From assembly GCF_902499115.1 (NCBI RefSeq), contig NZ_CABVPN010000009.1:1-64000 (forward strand): 64,000 bases of DNA, read 5' to 3'. The first letter of the stretch is position 1, and every line of letters begins with the position of its first letter. Shown in pieces: positions 56,365 through 64,000 of this stretch. The translations under genes were made by a program, and so were the position numbers. The stretch is from Burkholderia diffusa (GTDB lineage Bacteria; Pseudomonadota; Gammaproteobacteria; Burkholderiales; Burkholderiaceae). The notes under the pieces were generated by a model. The model was not told where the DNA came from and did no database searches. It was given only the letters and a program-made list of their open reading frames with translations.

Positions 56365-56379
56365 TGGCACGGCGTTTGC
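56365..56379 (+). promoter_or_regulatory. Sigma-54 promoter of the nitrate operon
   Basis: TGGCACGGCGTTTGC matches the sigma-54 consensus TGGCAC-N5-TTGC, with the GG and GC exactly 10 bases apart (56366-56367 and 56378-56379). Transcription should start near 56391, leaving a leader of about 140 bases before the ATG at 56530. An NtrC-like site lies upstream. Confidence 0.85.
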
Positions 56380-56416
56380 GTAAGCCGATTCGGGCGGATC
56401 AACGACGATTCGTCCG

Positions 56417-56449
56417 CAGTACCGATTACTGACGCGCCCGGCAACGGGC
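56417..56449 (+). promoter_or_regulatory. Stem-loops in the nitrate operon leader, possible NasT target
   Basis: Two short hairpins precede the leader terminator: CAGTA-CCGAT-TACTG at 56417-56431 and GCCCG-GCAA-CGGGC at 56436-56449. A pair of stem-loops before a terminator is the layout of ANTAR-protein targets. The loops do not match the published hexaloop pattern exactly, so the assignment is tentative. Confidence 0.4.
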
Positions 56450-56458
56450 TTCATGGGC

Positions 56459-56514
56459 AACGGCGTCCTACATATCGGGTCTCGACGAGACCGGGTGTGC
56501 AGGACGCCGTTTTT
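56459..56514 (+). terminator. Intrinsic terminator in the leader of the nitrate operon (attenuator)
   Basis: AACGGCGTCCT at 56459-56469 pairs with AGGACGCCGTT at 56501-56511, followed by a run of five T (56510-56514). An inner stem, GGTCTC-GAC-GAGACC at 56478-56492, sits in the loop. It lies between the sigma-54 promoter and the transporter ATG, so it must be bypassed for expression. NasT-dependent antitermination is the likely mechanism. Confidence 0.85.
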
Positions 56515-56529
56515 CGTTTGGCGGATGAC

Positions 56530-57855
56530 ATGACCGACAAAGCTACCCGTATCGATCTCTTCAGCTTCCGCACCGCGCCGATGCGCGCGTTCCACATGAC
56601 GTGGATGGCGTTTTTCGTGTGCTTCTTCGCGTGGTTCGCATGCGCGCCGCTGATGCCGCTGATCGCGCGCGAATTCCACCTCACAGCTGCACAGGTGGCG
56701 AACATCAACATTGCCGCGGTGGCCGCGACGATCGCCGTGCGGCTGCTGGTCGGCCCGATGTGCGACCGCTTCGGCCCGCGCCGCGTGTATGCCGGGCTGC
56801 TCTTGCTCGGCGCGATCCCCGTGTTCGCGGTGTCGTTCACGCACGACTACCTGTCGTTCCTGATCTGCCGGCTCGGCATCGGCGCGATCGGCGCGGGCTT
56901 CGTGATCACGCAGTACCACACGTCGGTGATGTTCGCGCCGAACGTGGTCGGTACCGCGAACGCGACGACGGCCGGCTGGGGCAACGCGGGCGCGGGTGCG
57001 ACGCAGGCGATGATGCCGCTCCTGGTCGCCGCCGGCCTGATGCTCGGCTTCGGCGACGACGCATCGTGGCGCATCGCGCTCGTCGTGCCGGGCGTCGCGA
57101 TGCTCGCGATGGCCTGGGCGTACTGGCGCTTCACGCAGGACTGCCCGCAAGGCGACTTCGTCGCGCTGCGCAAGCAGGGCGTGACGGTCGACAGCGGCAA
57201 GAAGGGCGGCTGGGCGAGCTTCTTCGCCGCGTGCGGCAACTATCGCGTGTGGATGCTGTTCGTCACGTACGGCGCGTGCTTCGGCGTCGAGGTGTTCATC
57301 CACAACATCGCCGCGCTGTACTACGTCGATCACTTCCAGTTGTCGCTGAAGGATGCCGGTTTCGCGGTGGGCCTGTTCGGGCTGCTCGCGCTGTTTGCCC
57401 GCGCGCTCGGCGGCTGGCTGTCGGACAAGATCGCCGCGCGCCGCAGCCTCGACGTGCGCGCGACGCTGCTGTGCGCGCTGATCGTCGGCGAAGGGCTCGG
57501 GCTGATCTGGTTCTCGCATGCGCAAGGCATCGGCATGGCGCTCGTCGCGATGTTGACCTTCGGCCTCTTCACGCACATGGCCTGCGGCGCGACCTATGCG
57601 CTCGTGCCGTTCATCGACCGCAAGGCGCTCGGCGGCGTCGCGGGAATCGTCGGCGCGGGCGGCAACGTCGGCGCGGTGGCCGCGGCCTTCCTGCTGAAGG
57701 GCGTCGGCGACGTGCAGCACACGCTGAGCCTGCTCGGGCTCGCCGTCACCGCGACCGCATTGTGCGCGATGGCCGTGCGCTTCAGCGAAGAACACAAGGC
57801 ACGCGAGGCCGAGCTGCGCGACCGCGCGCTGGCTGCCGCGAACGCCATGAACTGA
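56530..57855 (+). CDS. Nitrate/nitrite MFS transporter, NasA/NarK family
   Basis: A 441-residue transporter with about 12 helices. The two nitrate signature regions are present: ATTAGWGNAGAGATQAMMP in helix 5 and GGVAGIVGAGGNVGAVAAAF in helix 11; VRLLVGPMCDRFGPRRVYAG contains the arginine that binds nitrate in the family. It imports nitrate for assimilation. The start at 56530 gives MTDKATRIDLFSF; upstream sequence is leader RNA with a terminator. First gene of the operon transporter-nirB-nirD-nitrate reductase, under a sigma-54 promoter. Confidence 0.94.
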   Translation: MTDKATRIDLFSFRTAPMRAFHMTWMAFFVCFFAWFACAPLMPLIAREFHLTAAQVANINIAAVAATIAVRLLVGPMCDRFGPRRVYAGLLLLGAIPVFAVSFTHDYLSFLICRLGIGAIGAGFVITQYHTSVMFAPNVVGTANATTAGWGNAGAGATQAMMPLLVAAGLMLGFGDDASWRIALVVPGVAMLAMAWAYWRFTQDCPQGDFVALRKQGVTVDSGKKGGWASFFAACGNYRVWMLFVTYGACFGVEVFIHNIAALYYVDHFQLSLKDAGFAVGLFGLLALFARALGGWLSDKIAARRSLDVRATLLCALIVGEGLGLIWFSHAQGIGMALVAMLTFGLFTHMACGATYALVPFIDRKALGGVAGIVGAGGNVGAVAAAFLLKGVGDVQHTLSLLGLAVTATALCAMAVRFSEEHKAREAELRDRALAAANAMN

Positions 57856-57876
57856 TCGACCGAAGGAAACGTCATC

Positions 57877-60483
57877 ATGAAACTCATCGTCATCGGCCAC
57901 GGGATGGTCGGCCACAAGCTCCTCGAATGCGTCGCCGCGCAAGCCGGCGCGGCGGGCGCGCTGCAGGTCACGGTGCTCGGCGAGGAACCGCGCCCGGCGT
58001 ACGACCGCGTGCATCTGTCGGAATTCTTCGCGGGCAAGTCGGCGGACGATCTGTCGCTCGTCGAACCCGGCTTCTTCGAGCGCCATCCGCAGTTCGACCT
58101 GCGCCTGAACGCCCAGGTCGCGTCGATCGACCGCGCCGCGCACACGGTCACGCTCGCCTCCGGCGAAACGCTCGCGTACGACAAGCTGGTGCTCGCGACG
58201 GGCTCGCGTCCGTTCGTGCCGCCGGTGCCGGGCCGCGATCGCGCGGGCTGCTTCGTGTACCGGACGATCGAGGATCTCGAAGCGATGCAGGCGTGCGGCA
58301 CGCACGCGAAGCGCGGTGTCGTGATCGGCGGCGGGCTGCTCGGCCTCGAATGCGCGAAGGCGCTGCGCGACATGGGGCTCGACACGCACGTCGTCGAATT
58401 CGCGCCGCGGCTGATGGCGGTGCAGGTCGACGACGGCGGCGGCCGGATGTTGCGCGCGAAGATCGAGGCGCTCGGCGTGACCGTGCATACGGGCAAGAAC
58501 ACGCTCGAGATCGTCGACGGCGAGGAAGGCACGCACCGGATGGCGTTCGCCGACGGCTCGCATCTCGACACCGACATGATCGTGTTTTCGGCCGGTATCC
58601 GCGCACGCGACGAGCTGGCGCGTGCGTGCGGCCTCGACATCGGCCCGCGCGGCGGTGTCGCGATCGACGACGCGTGCCGCACGAGCGATTCGGACATCTA
58701 CGCGATCGGCGAATGCGCGGCCTGGAACGGGATGGTGTACGGCCTCGTCGCGCCGGGCTACGACATGGCGCGCGTGGTCGCGAAGCAGCTCGGCGGCGGT
58801 ATCACCGATGCGGCCGATGCGGCCGACGCCGCGTTCGCCGGTGCCGACATGAGCACCAAGCTGAAGCTGATGGGCGTGGACGTCGCGAGCATCGGCGACG
58901 CGCATGGCGCGACGGCCGGCAGCCGCACCTACCAGTACGCTGACGAGCGCCGCCAGGTCTACAAGAAGCTGGTGGTGTCGGACTGCGGCAAGTTCCTGCA
59001 CGGCGCGGTGATGGTCGGCGACGCGGCCGAATACGGCACGCTGCTGCAGATGATGCTCAACCGCATCGAGCTGCCCGAGTCGCCGGAATTCCTGATCCTG
59101 CCGTCGTCGGACGGTGTGGAGAAGCCCGCGATCGGCGTCGACGCGCTGCCGGAAGGCGCGCAGATCTGCTCGTGCAACAACGTGTCGAAGTCGCAGATCT
59201 GCGCGGCGGTGGCCGACGGCGCGACGAGCCTCGGCGCACTGAAGTCGTGCACGGGCGCGGGCACGTCGTGCGGCGGCTGCGTGCCGCTCGTCACGCAGAT
59301 CATGAAGGCCGAGATGAAGAAGCAGGGTCTCGCGGTCAACAACCATCTGTGCGAACACTTCCCGCATTCGCGCCAGGAGCTGTTCCACCTGATCCGCGTC
59401 GAGCGCATCACGACCTTCGACGAACTGCTCGCGAAGCATGGCCACGGCCTCGGCTGCGACGTGTGCAAGCCGGCGGTGGCGGGCATTCTCGCGTCGTGCT
59501 TCAACGAATTCGTGCTGAAGAAGGAGCATGCGGGGCTGCAGGATTCGAACGACTACTACCTCGCGAACATCCAGCGCGACGGCACGTATTCGGTCGTGCC
59601 GCGCATGCCGGGCGGCGAAGTCACGCCGGAAGGGCTGATCGCGGTGGGCCAGGTTGCACAGAAGTACGGGCTCTACACGAAGATCACCGGCGGCCAGCGT
59701 GTCGACCTGTTCGGCGCACGCGTCGAGCAGCTGCCGTCGATCTGGGAGGAGCTGATCGCGGCCGGTTTCGAATCGGGCCACGCATACGGCAAGGCCCTGC
59801 GCACCGTGAAGTCGTGTGTCGGGTCGACGTGGTGCCGCTACGGCGTCGACGATTCGGTCGGCCTCGCGATCGATCTGGAGAACCGCTACAAGGGGCTGCG
59901 CGCACCGCACAAGATCAAGTTCGGCGTGTCCGGCTGCACGCGCGAGTGTGCGGAGGCGCAGGGCAAGGACGTCGGCATCATCGCGACCGAGAAGGGCTGG
60001 AACCTGTACGTGTGCGGCAACGGCGGGATGAAGCCGCGCCACGCGGAACTGCTCGCGTCCGATCTCGACCGTGCCACGCTGGTCCGCTATATCGACCGCT
60101 TCCTGATGTTCTACGTGCGCACGGCCGACCGGCTGCAGCGCACGAGCGTGTGGCGCGACAACCTCGAAGGCGGGCTCGACTACCTGATCGACGTCGTCGT
60201 GCACGACCGGCTCGGGATCGGTGCCGAACTCGAAGCCGACATGCAGCACGTGGTGGACACCTACGAGTGCGAATGGAAGAAGGCCGTCACCGATCCCGAC
60301 ACGCGCAAGCGCTTCCGCCACTTCGTGAACAGCGACGCGCCGGACACGACCATCGAATTCGTCGAGACGCGCGGCCAGATCCGGCCCGCGACGCCCGGCG
60401 AACGGACGGGCGGCAAGCCCGTGTCGATTCCCGTGGTGGCCGTTGGCGCGACGCAAGCCGCCACCGAACCTGCAACCGTTTGA
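57877..60483 (+). CDS. nirB: Assimilatory nitrite reductase [NAD(P)H] large subunit
   Basis: An 868-residue cytoplasmic enzyme that reduces nitrite to ammonium. Order of domains: FAD/NAD(P)H module (IGHGMVGHKLLECVAAQ, GGGLLGLECAKALRDMG), BFD-like [2Fe-2S] segment (CSCNNVSKSQICAAV ... CTGAGTSCGGC), a second cysteine set (CDVCKPAVAGIL), and the siroheme/4Fe-4S half with CVGSTWCRYGVDD and GCTRECAEAQGKDVGIIA supplying the C-x5-C and C-x3-C ligands. Length is normal. Followed by nirD. CobA encoded nearby makes the siroheme precursor. Confidence 0.97.
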   Translation: MKLIVIGHGMVGHKLLECVAAQAGAAGALQVTVLGEEPRPAYDRVHLSEFFAGKSADDLSLVEPGFFERHPQFDLRLNAQVASIDRAAHTVTLASGETLAYDKLVLATGSRPFVPPVPGRDRAGCFVYRTIEDLEAMQACGTHAKRGVVIGGGLLGLECAKALRDMGLDTHVVEFAPRLMAVQVDDGGGRMLRAKIEALGVTVHTGKNTLEIVDGEEGTHRMAFADGSHLDTDMIVFSAGIRARDELARACGLDIGPRGGVAIDDACRTSDSDIYAIGECAAWNGMVYGLVAPGYDMARVVAKQLGGGITDAADAADAAFAGADMSTKLKLMGVDVASIGDAHGATAGSRTYQYADERRQVYKKLVVSDCGKFLHGAVMVGDAAEYGTLLQMMLNRIELPESPEFLILPSSDGVEKPAIGVDALPEGAQICSCNNVSKSQICAAVADGATSLGALKSCTGAGTSCGGCVPLVTQIMKAEMKKQGLAVNNHLCEHFPHSRQELFHLIRVERITTFDELLAKHGHGLGCDVCKPAVAGILASCFNEFVLKKEHAGLQDSNDYYLANIQRDGTYSVVPRMPGGEVTPEGLIAVGQVAQKYGLYTKITGGQRVDLFGARVEQLPSIWEELIAAGFESGHAYGKALRTVKSCVGSTWCRYGVDDSVGLAIDLENRYKGLRAPHKIKFGVSGCTRECAEAQGKDVGIIATEKGWNLYVCGNGGMKPRHAELLASDLDRATLVRYIDRFLMFYVRTADRLQRTSVWRDNLEGGLDYLIDVVVHDRLGIGAELEADMQHVVDTYECEWKKAVTDPDTRKRFRHFVNSDAPDTTIEFVETRGQIRPATPGERTGGKPVSIPVVAVGATQAATEPATV

Positions 60484-60521
60484 CCGTGACCGACACCAGC
60501 GTCTTTTCCAAGGAGCCCATC

Positions 60522-60869
60522 ATGAACGATCGTCTTCCGCTGTCCTGGACCCGCGTGTGCCCGCTCGACGACATCGTGCCGAACACCGGCGTGTGTGCAC
60601 TCGTCAACGGCGCGCAGGTCGCGGTCTTTCACGTCGCGCATGCCGAAGAAGGCGGCGTGTTCGCGATCGACAACGTCGATCCCGTGTCGCAGGCGGCCGT
60701 GATGTCGCGCGGGCTGATCGGCAGCCTCGGCGAGCGTGTCGTCGTCGCGTCGCCGCTGTACAAGCAGCATTTCGACCTGCGCACGGGCGAATGCCTCGAG
60801 GCGCCCGAGCAGTCGGTGAGCGCGTATCCGTCGCGGGTCGAGGACGGTTTCGTGTGGATCGCAGCCTGA
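60522..60869 (+). CDS. nirD: Nitrite reductase [NAD(P)H] small subunit
   Basis: A 115-residue Rieske-fold protein, partner of NirB. The sequence WTRVCPLDDIVPNTGVCALV and SPLYKQHFDLRTGECL match NirD. The Rieske cysteine/histidine cluster ligands are absent, as is normal for NirD, which has the fold but no [2Fe-2S] centre. AAGGAG precedes the start. It lies between nirB and the nitrate reductase gene. Confidence 0.94.
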   Translation: MNDRLPLSWTRVCPLDDIVPNTGVCALVNGAQVAVFHVAHAEEGGVFAIDNVDPVSQAAVMSRGLIGSLGERVVVASPLYKQHFDLRTGECLEAPEQSVSAYPSRVEDGFVWIAA

Positions 60870-60885
60870 TCGCCCCGGAGCGCGC

Positions 60886-63800
60886 ATGACCGCCACCCCC
60901 GTCAAGAGCGTGTGCCCGTACTGCGGCGTCGGCTGCGGGATGGTGCTGCACGTCGAGGAAGGCGAAGTCGTCAAGGTATCCGGCGACGCCGACCATCCGA
61001 CCAACTTCGGGCGGCTGTGCACGAAGGGCTCGTCGGCGCACGTCGCGTTGCGCCGTTCCGGGCGGCTCGACCGCGCGTTCGTGCGGCGCGCGCGCGAGGA
61101 CGACCTCGTGCCGCTGCCGGCACGCGACGCGATCGCCGAGACCGCGCGGCGGCTGCGCGCGGTGCTCGACACGCACGGGCCCGACGCGCTGTCGTTCTAC
61201 GTGTCGGGGCAGATGTCGATCGAGGCGCAATACCTCGTCAACAAGCTCGCGAAGGGCTTCGTCGGCACCAACAACATCGAGTCGAACTCGCGCCTCTGCA
61301 TGGCGAGCGCGAGCACCGGCTACAAGCAGTCGCTCGGCGCGGACGGCCCGCCCGGGTCGTACCAGGATTTCGATCGCGCGAACCTGTTCTTCGTGATCGG
61401 CGCGAACATGGCCGACTGCCATCCGATCCTGTTCCTGCGGATGATGGATCGCGTGAAGGCCGGCGCGAAGCTGATCGTCGTCGATCCGCGCCGCACCGGC
61501 ACGGCCGACAAGGCCGACCTGTTCCTGCAGATCCGGCCGGGCACCGATCTCGCGCTGACCAACGGGCTGCTGCACCTGCTGCATGCGAACGGCCGCATCG
61601 ACGCCGCGTTCATCGATGCGTACACCGAAGGCTGGGACGCGATGCCCGCGTTCCTCGCGGACTACACGCCCGAGCGCGTCGCGGAAATCACCGGTCTCGC
61701 GGAAGCCGACCTCCGCACGGCCGCGCAATGGATCGGCGACGCGCAGGAATGGATGAGCTGCTGGACGATGGGGCTTAACCAGAGCACGCACGGCGTGTGG
61801 AACACCAACGCGATCTGCAACCTGCATCTCGCGACGGGCAAGATCTGCCGCACCGGCAGCGGGCCGTTCTCGCTGACCGGCCAGCCGAACGCGATGGGCG
61901 GGCGCGAGATGGGCTACATGGGCCCCGGGCTGCCGGGCCAGCGCTCGGTGACGTCCGACGATGATCGCCGGTTCGTCGAGAACCTGTGGCGCGTGCCGGC
62001 CGGCACGCTGCGCAAGGAGACGGGGCAGGGCACGGTCGACCTGTTCTCGCGGATGGCGGCAGGCGACATCAAGGCATGCTGGATCATCTGCACGAACCCG
62101 GTCGCCACGGTACCGAACCGGCAGAACGTGATCGCCGGGCTGCAGGCCGCCGAGCTCGTGATCGCGCAGGATGCTTTCCTCGACACCGAAACCAACCGCT
62201 ATGCGGACATCTTGCTGCCCGGCGCACTGTGGGCCGAGGGCGACGGCGTGATGATCAACTCCGAGCGCAACATGACGCTGATGCGCGCGGCGGTCGCGCC
62301 GCCCGGCGACGCGCTGCCGGACTGGCGCATCGTCGCGGAAGTCGCGCGCGCGATGGGCTTCGGCGATGCGTTCGACTATGCGTCGGCGGCCGACGTGTTC
62401 GACGAGATCGTGCGCTTCTCGAATCCGGCGACCGGCTACGACCTGCGCGGCGCGAGCCATGCGGCGCTGCGCGAGGGCCCGGTGCAATGGCCGGTCGCGC
62501 CGGGCACCGCGCGCGAGCGGCACCCGATCCGCTACCTGAACGACGGCGTGAGCCAGACGCCGCGTCCGGCGGCCGACGGGCACGACGCGCCGCGCCTCGC
62601 GTTCCCGACGCCATCGGGCAAGGCGCGCTTCTTCGCGCGGGCGCATGTCGATCCGGCCGAGCTGCCCGACGACACGTTCCCGATCGTGCTGAACACCGGG
62701 CGGCTGCAGCATCAATGGCACACGATGACGAAGACGGGCAAGGTCGCGATGCTGAACAAGCTGAACCCGCGCCCGTTCGTCGAACTGCACCCGGACGATG
62801 CGAGCGCGCTCGGCATTGCCGCGAAGGACAGCGTCGAGATTCGTTCGGCGCGCGGCCGCGCGGTGCTGCCGGCCGTCGTGACCGAGCGCGTGCGGCGCGG
62901 CAACTGCTTCGCGCCGATGCACTGGAACGACGTGTACGGCGACGACCTGTGCATCAACGCGGTGACGAACGACGCGATCGATCCCGAATCGCAGCAACCC
63001 GAACTGAAATACTGCGCGGTCGCGTTGCGGCGCGTCGAGACCGATGCGTTCTCGGCCGCCGACGACGAGACGGCGCAACCCGACGCAGGCGCCGACGACG
63101 CGCGGCCCGCCCCGGCGCTGGTGCAGGCTACTGCTTCACAGGAATCCGACATGGCAGACATCGACACTTTCGCGGCCGCGCTCGGCGTGGCCGACCTTGC
63201 TCCGCCGCCATTGACGGACACCGAACGGCTGTACGTGGCCGGCCTTGTCAGCGGGCTGAAGGCGAGCGCCGGCCGGCGCGAGGGCAGCGTGCCCGTGCTG
63301 CCGGCCAGCGCGCCGCTTACGCCGCCGGTGCGGTTCTGGCTCGACGGGATGCTGGCGGGGCTGTTCAGCCGCTCGTTGCCGGCGAGCGTGCCGGGTGCGG
63401 CGGCGCCCGCGCTGCCGGCCGATGCCAGCGCGCCCGGCGGTGTGCGGATCGTGCGCACGCGGCCGAAGGTCGTGCTGCTGTGGGCATCGCAGACCGGCAA
63501 CATCGAATCGTTGACCGAGGATTACGCGACGCAGCTGATGAACGCGGGCTTCGAGATCCGCACCGCGTGCATGTCCGACTATCCGGTGGCGTCGCTCGCC
63601 GGTGCGCAATACGTGCTGCTGATGACGAGCACGTTCGGCGACGGCGACGCGCCCGACAACGGCAGCGAGTTCTGGGAAGCGCTGCAGGCCGGCAGCGCCG
63701 CGCGCCTCGACGGCGTGCACTTCGCGGTGCTCGCGTTCGGCGATCGCAACTACGACCAGTTCTGCGGCCATGGCCGCCGGCTCGACGCGCGGCTCGCGGA

Positions 63801-64000
63801 ACTCGGCGCGGCGCGTCTTTGCGCGCGCGTCGATTGCGACGTCGAGTTCCAGCGCGACGCCGACCAGTGGCTCGAACGCGTCGTCGCCCGGATCAAGGAA
63901 GCCGATGCCGCGCTGCATGCGGTGCCGTCCGCTGGATTGAGCCCGTCGGGGCTGCTGCCGACCAAGGCGCATCCGGCGCCGTCGAAGCTCGTCGCGAACC
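60886..64000 (+). CDS. Assimilatory nitrate reductase fused to CysJ-like flavoprotein (3' end outside window)
   Basis: The frame is open from ATG 60886 to the window end (at least 1038 residues). Residues 1-720 are a molybdopterin nitrate reductase: N-terminal [4Fe-4S] ligands Cys10, 13, 17 and 45 (VCPYCGVGCGM, RLCTKG), NNIESNSRLCMASASTGYKQ, and the C-terminal cofactor-binding domain with TGRLQHQWHTMTKTGKV. From about residue 860 a flavodoxin domain follows (LLWASQTGNIESLTEDYA, MTSTFGDGDAPDNGSEFWEA), as in sulfite reductase alpha subunits; an FAD/NADPH module is expected beyond the window. The fusion would let NADPH electrons reach the Mo centre directly. Last visible gene of the operon. Confidence 0.93.
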   Translation, partial: MTATPVKSVCPYCGVGCGMVLHVEEGEVVKVSGDADHPTNFGRLCTKGSSAHVALRRSGRLDRAFVRRAREDDLVPLPARDAIAETARRLRAVLDTHGPDALSFYVSGQMSIEAQYLVNKLAKGFVGTNNIESNSRLCMASASTGYKQSLGADGPPGSYQDFDRANLFFVIGANMADCHPILFLRMMDRVKAGAKLIVVDPRRTGTADKADLFLQIRPGTDLALTNGLLHLLHANGRIDAAFIDAYTEGWDAMPAFLADYTPERVAEITGLAEADLRTAAQWIGDAQEWMSCWTMGLNQSTHGVWNTNAICNLHLATGKICRTGSGPFSLTGQPNAMGGREMGYMGPGLPGQRSVTSDDDRRFVENLWRVPAGTLRKETGQGTVDLFSRMAAGDIKACWIICTNPVATVPNRQNVIAGLQAAELVIAQDAFLDTETNRYADILLPGALWAEGDGVMINSERNMTLMRAAVAPPGDALPDWRIVAEVARAMGFGDAFDYASAADVFDEIVRFSNPATGYDLRGASHAALREGPVQWPVAPGTARERHPIRYLNDGVSQTPRPAADGHDAPRLAFPTPSGKARFFARAHVDPAELPDDTFPIVLNTGRLQHQWHTMTKTGKVAMLNKLNPRPFVELHPDDASALGIAAKDSVEIRSARGRAVLPAVVTERVRRGNCFAPMHWNDVYGDDLCINAVTNDAIDPESQQPELKYCAVALRRVETDAFSAADDETAQPDAGADDARPAPALVQATASQESDMADIDTFAAALGVADLAPPPLTDTERLYVAGLVSGLKASAGRREGSVPVLPASAPLTPPVRFWLDGMLAGLFSRSLPASVPGAAAPALPADASAPGGVRIVRTRPKVVLLWASQTGNIESLTEDYATQLMNAGFEIRTACMSDYPVASLAGAQYVLLMTSTFGDGDAPDNGSEFWEALQAGSAARLDGVHFAVLAFGDRNYDQFCGHGRRLDARLAELGAARLCARVDCDVEFQRDADQWLERVVARIKEADAALHAVPSAGLSPSGLLPTKAHPAPSKLVAN

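Noticed and set aside
55081..60456. A minus-strand open frame of nearly 1800 codons opposite cobA, the nitrate transporter and nirB
   Set aside because: It is a high-GC shadow. Only its last 256 codons match a family (cobA); the rest is Arg/Ala/His-rich and antisense to well-supported genes.

Overview
The window is GC-rich proteobacterial DNA that looks like a chromosome of Burkholderia, most likely the cepacia complex. The basis is codon style, a DUF3331 protein, a nasT/nasS nitrate sensor pair, and a nitrate reductase fused to a CysJ-like flavoprotein. Species and replicon are inferred from gene content only. I found no rRNA, tRNA, CRISPR array or intact insertion sequence.

Layout. 1-14.7 kb is core-like: the end of a phenylacetate-CoA ligase, a LiuC-type hydratase, a MarC protein, an aldo/keto reductase, two membrane proteins, a butanediol-type dehydrogenase, a DUF3331 protein, a tandem-GNAT protein divergent from a MocR regulator, an MFS pump divergent from a LysR regulator, and a periplasmic Do-like protease. 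14.8-25 kb is metabolic accessory DNA: MFS/LysR and quinone-reductase/LysR divergent pairs, then LysR, SDR, MFS and a split transketolase. 25.4-29.6 kb is an arsenic operon (ArsN2-ArsD fusion, ArsA, ArsO-like monooxygenase) without an arsenite pump, arsR or arsC. 30.2-36.6 kb is a monooxygenase plus EmrB-EmrA-NodT efflux operon divergent from a LysR gene. 36.5-41.9 kb carries a Mug-type glycosylase, a GlxA-like regulator, a GlxA-like protein lacking the DNA-binding half, an orphan acetolactate-synthase-like enzyme and a small ArsR-type regulator.

41.9-47 kb is the most foreign-looking part. It is visibly more AT-rich. It holds a MORN-repeat lipoprotein between two direct copies of a palindromic repeat, then a PD-(D/E)XK-like nuclease followed by an unrecognised protein with a C-terminal glycine-rich hydrophobic segment. 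This pair is my candidate for an undescribed, possibly defensive, system. 47.5-49.7 kb has a UspA-NRAMP-like pair behind an FNR/ANR-like box. 49.8-53.1 kb has a fumarylpyruvate-hydrolase-like enzyme, an AraC regulator, a YkgJ cysteine-cluster protein and a uracil-DNA-glycosylase-family protein.

53.3-64 kb is the assimilatory nitrate system. On the minus strand are nasS, nasT and cobA; on the plus strand are the nitrate transporter, nirB, nirD and the fused nitrate reductase, which runs off the window. A consensus sigma-54 promoter, an upstream NtrC-like site and a leader ending in a strong intrinsic terminator precede the transporter. Together they predict NtrC/sigma-54 initiation plus NasS/NasT-controlled antitermination. 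CobA supplies the siroheme precursor for NirB.

Three copies of a long hairpin repeat (17.2, 25.3, 29.9 kb) and two copies of a second repeat (42.0, 43.6 kb) lie only in the accessory part.
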